Origin: Diplonema papillatum
Lineage: Eukaryota > Euglenozoa > Diplonemea > Diplonemida > Diplonemidae
Length of the DNA: 64,000 nucleotides
Direction: 5' to 3'
NCBI GenBank assembly: GCA_030068145.1
Contig: JAPJBO010000047.1
Span: forward strand, 62,001 to 126,000
The notes under the pieces were generated by a model that worked only from the letters and a program-made list of their open reading frames with translations, was not told where the DNA came from and did not search any database. Below are positions 61,782 through 64,000 of the stretch, in pieces. Made by a program: the position numbers and the translations under genes. Within the stretch, counting starts at the first letter, position 1. Every line of letters starts with the position of its first letter.

Positions 61782-61880
61782 TGTCACGGGATAAGCCGGC
61801 AGCCGCTGCTTAAAGGAAATCACGTGGGCGGCCCTGAGATTACCCCCTCAGGTGACCACTTTATCTTTAGCCATACTTCA
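61782..61880 (+). repeat. Dispersed repeat, family G (copy)
   Basis: GGTGTCACGGGATAAGCCGG, CAGCCGCTGCTTAAAGGAAA and CACGTGGGCGGCCCTGAGAT; compare 39079-39110 and 39340-39380. Confidence 0.75.
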
Positions 61881-62151
61881 ACTTCCTTAGCGCGACCACT
61901 GCTCGTACGTGAGCCACAGAACTGTGATGCACAGTTAGGCCACCAAGACTTTCCTACTTGGTTCGTGCCTCGCTGCATGAGCGGTTTGACGTGTGCGCGG
62001 AAGACAGCCGCGACGGCCGCATACTCCCCCAATGAATCAGCGCGGCACTTTTTTTTTCTTTTGCAAAACCCCCACCGCCCCCCCCACCCCCCACAACAAT
62101 TCTGATCTCAAGCGAACTGTAACGCTAAAAAATGCTAAACCCTTGTGTACC

Positions 62152-62252
62152 ATTGGAGAGAGACTACACCAATTACTGGTTTAGCTGTACGACTGTGAGT
62201 GTTGGAGAGAGACTACACCAATTACTGGTTTAGCTGTACGACTGTGAGTGTT
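62152..62252 (+). repeat. 50-bp tandem duplication
   Basis: Two exact-looking copies of TGGAGAGAGACTACACCAAT, TACTGGTTTAGCTGTACGAC, TGTGAGTGT. Recent slippage or unequal exchange. Confidence 0.9.
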
Positions 62253-62435
62253 ATGTAGAGTTCTGGCACATCGTGCGCAGTGTTCATTTTTCCGCGCCGT
62301 CCCAGCGGCAGTTGGGACCGCGGTTGATAAAATGGTATTTTTCAGCAAGTTCCCTACTCTCTCGAATCGAATTTTCACCAGCGCTTGTCGTTAGCTTGAT
62401 GAAGACTCAGTACGTTATTAGAAGAAGCGACTGGT

Positions 62436-62627
62436 ATGAGCATCTGGGGACGACACGTAGGACCTAGCCAAGCCCCTCTGTTTGGCACCATTGCAGATTT
62501 AGGTCCACCGCTCGAGACCTGTAAACCCGTGCGGGATGCAGCCTTCCTCGAGCTTCCGCAGAGCGTGTTGTTACCCCAACGGTCAGCGCACCACAGATAC
62601 ACAAAAAAAGTAGAAAATAAAGGTTAA
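62436..62627 (+). CDS. Small unsupported reading frame
   Basis: ATG-started frame MSIWGRHVGPSQAPLFGTIA ... ending VENKG (63 residues). No family, repeat or splice support; kept only because it fills a stretch without other content. Confidence 0.15.
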   Translation: MSIWGRHVGPSQAPLFGTIADLGPPLETCKPVRDAAFLELPQSVLLPQRSAHHRYTKKVENKG

Positions 62628-62814
62628 AGAGATTTGAACGAGGCTTCCGGTTGTCTTCCCTCTATGTTCTTCTTCTCGACGTTATTCTCCCCGCGCAACA
62701 GTGGATCCTGGGCATCAGTTTTTGTGTCTAACAAATGCAATTTGTCAAGAACAAAAACAGATCGATGGCAGCGTACTATCCTCACTCCCGTTAGATAACA
62801 AAACAGGGTTGAAG

Positions 62815-63022
62815 GAAGTACGCACAAACAAACGTCCTTGTCGAAGTTGGTGAAGCGAAGACTGCGGCCGTTCTCTCCAGGCAGCTAGCGAGCCAAATGC
62901 TGCTGACGGGATCTACAGATGAAGACTCAGTTTTCGTCCCAGACTTCAGTCCTGCTTCGAACTTGCGATTGAATGATTCAATCGACAGATTCGTCGACAC
63001 ATGCCCCAGCCCGCAGGAGTGA
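62815..63022 (+). CDS. Exon-like reading frame, possible terminal exon
   Basis: The frame reads TNVLVEVGEAKTAAVLSRQL, ASQMLLTGSTDEDSVFVPDF and SPASNLRLNDSIDRFVDTCP, then a stop. The residue mix (acidic, few rare residues) looks coding. No acceptor of the local CACAG type is obvious and the family is unknown. Confidence 0.3.
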
Positions 63023-63169
63023 AACACAATAAAAACCGAACACAGTCGAAGTCAACAGGTCCACGGACAGGTTCGAACCGCTTTGATCTTTCGGCTCACC
63101 ACCGCACAATCCATCGAGAAAGAGCGCACAATCTGTCAGTTCTTGAGTCAAGACCTGACTTAGTAAGCG

Positions 63170-63221
63170 GCCCCGTGTCCAGTCAAATTAGCAGCCGCAT
63201 ACTCCATGCTTGGTGGTGTCA

Positions 63222-63252
<31 letters not shown>

Positions 63253-63292
63253 CGATGTACTCCCCGGAACCAGAATCTTTGATTTCTTGTTC
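63170..63292 (-). rRNA. SSU (18S) rRNA central fragment (minus strand), probably a pseudogene
   Basis: The minus strand reads GAACAAGAAATCAAAGATTC, GGCTGAAACTTAAAGGAATT, GACGGAATGACACCACCAAG and GCGGCTGCTAATTTGACTGG. It covers the same part of the rRNA as 61478-61655, but the two differ at many sites, including an extra base pair of nucleotides in the GGCTTAATTTG motif here. Both are therefore separately decayed copies. Confidence 0.85.
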
Positions 63293-63417
63293 GGCGCGAG
63301 CGGCAATGTTGCAAGTGTGTGCGGCGTGACGTTGCTTATCAGTTGTCGTGAAAACCCGCGGAAACATACATAAAAGGGCGGGGAAAAAAGGAAAAGCAGC
63401 AAAGAGAAGCAAGAACA

Positions 63418-63733
63418 ATGAAGAGGGCTCTGGACGACGACTTCGGACCGATGAAGCGACACAGAAGCGACGACGCTAGCCGGAACTTGATCGTTAACTA
63501 CCTGCCGAAGAGCGTCGACGAAGAGCAGCTGCGGACTATGTTCCAAAGGTACGGTGAAATCGAGCGCGCCAAGCTCATGACAGAGGAGCCCTCCGGCGAG
63601 AGCAAATGCTACGGCTTCGTCAAGTTCGCGGACGCACAATCCGCGGTGAACGCCATCAGGGGACTCAACGGCCACGAGATGGAGGGCAAGAAGCTCAGAG
63701 TGGCCTACAGCCAGAGCCAGAGAGATTCGGACG
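63418..63733 (+). CDS. RRM RNA-binding protein, first exon (ELAV/RBP type)
   Basis: The ATG at 63418 starts a basic head (MKRALDDDFGPMKRHRSDD) followed by one RNA-recognition motif at residues 22-100: RNP2 LIVNYL (24-29) and RNP1 KCYGFVKF (63-70), with all core positions in place. The nearest known patterns are ELAV-type motifs and the small single-RRM proteins of trypanosomatids that regulate mRNA stability. The exon probably ends at GACG/GTGTGT (63733); read without splicing, the frame continues to a stop at 63895. Later exons, if any, lie beyond the window or in the last 230 bp, where none was recognised. Confidence 0.8.
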
Positions 63734-64000
63734 GTGTGTTGTTTCTTGTGATCGATTGCCACCTGAACACACATACCAGGATTTTCAGTTCAAGGGAGAG
63801 CGGTAAACGAAAAACTCTAGTCTTCCTTTTTCATCTTTCTCCTACTCTCGCAATGAAGTCGCGCAACGTGTACGTAGGGGATCCCGAGTTGATCTGAGAG
63901 CTCGCCAGTGGGGGGTGGCGCCGCTCACCTGTCAGGCTCACATCACGACTTGAGCGGCAGCTGCGCCAGCTTGAGGCGAGATCTGAGGCCCTACCCTAAG
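63734..64000. other. Probable intron start of the RRM gene
   Basis: Contains segments related to 55590-55785, one in direct and one in inverted orientation (see 55505-56341). Confidence 0.5.

Overview
This window looks like nuclear DNA of a repeat-rich protist, most likely a euglenozoan and perhaps a diplonemid. The evidence is threefold. Small-subunit rRNA fragments carry the kinetoplastid/diplonemid-like wording CCTGCCATTTGTACAC followed by CCGCCCGTCGTTG. An RRM protein resembles the ELAV/trypanosomatid RBP type. Host exons are GC-rich and are spliced with GT-AG introns whose donors read GTNTGC or GTGTGT. The taxonomic call is inference; no spliced-leader gene, tRNA or intact rRNA gene was recognised.

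Layout. 1-5.6 kb: repeats, a DNA transposon (1402-3453) with inverted ends and an 8-bp target duplication, a cold-shock-domain gene (3541-4599), a minus-strand orphan exon and an SSU rRNA fragment. 5.6-17 kb: an orphan K/R-rich exon bracketed by direct repeats, a duplicated secreted-protein exon, a TA-flanked MITE (8210-8984), and a two-exon membrane-protein gene (10739-15128) with decayed copies of its 3' end behind it. 17-25.3 kb: an ankyrin gene (17711-18742) between 180-bp direct repeats, then a type II membrane sulfotransferase-like gene (20597-24328) with a huge Lys/Ala/Asp/Glu repeat stalk, a decayed 3' copy and a minus-strand SSU rRNA fragment. 25.3-32.5 kb: dispersed repeats, a 60-bp minisatellite (27306-30740), an orphan GAF-domain exon and a relic resembling a polyketide-synthase ketoreductase.

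32.67-39.75 kb: four exons of SPT16, the large FACT histone-chaperone subunit. Its introns hold a 33-bp minisatellite, dispersed repeats and a minus-strand coiled-coil exon. 40.9-49.1 kb: a candidate hAT-family DNA transposon with an intact 1519-residue transposase fused to an OTU cysteine-protease domain, a 2.6-kb AT-rich satellite upstream and a GGGCT array downstream. 49.5-59.3 kb: a GH3 glycosidase exon on the minus strand, then two large plus-strand coding blocks. One is a novel DPA-repeat protein (50070-55504) and the other a Ser/Arg-rich protein (56840-59341); they may be exons of one gene. 59.3-64 kb: repeats, two further SSU rRNA fragments, weak exon candidates and the first exon of an RRM RNA-binding protein.

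The real genes are unrelated housekeeping or regulatory functions, with no sign of an operon. What unites the window is genome architecture: short dispersed modules, single exons bracketed by direct repeats, partial downstream gene copies, scattered rRNA pieces, and tandem arrays inside introns and beside a transposase.
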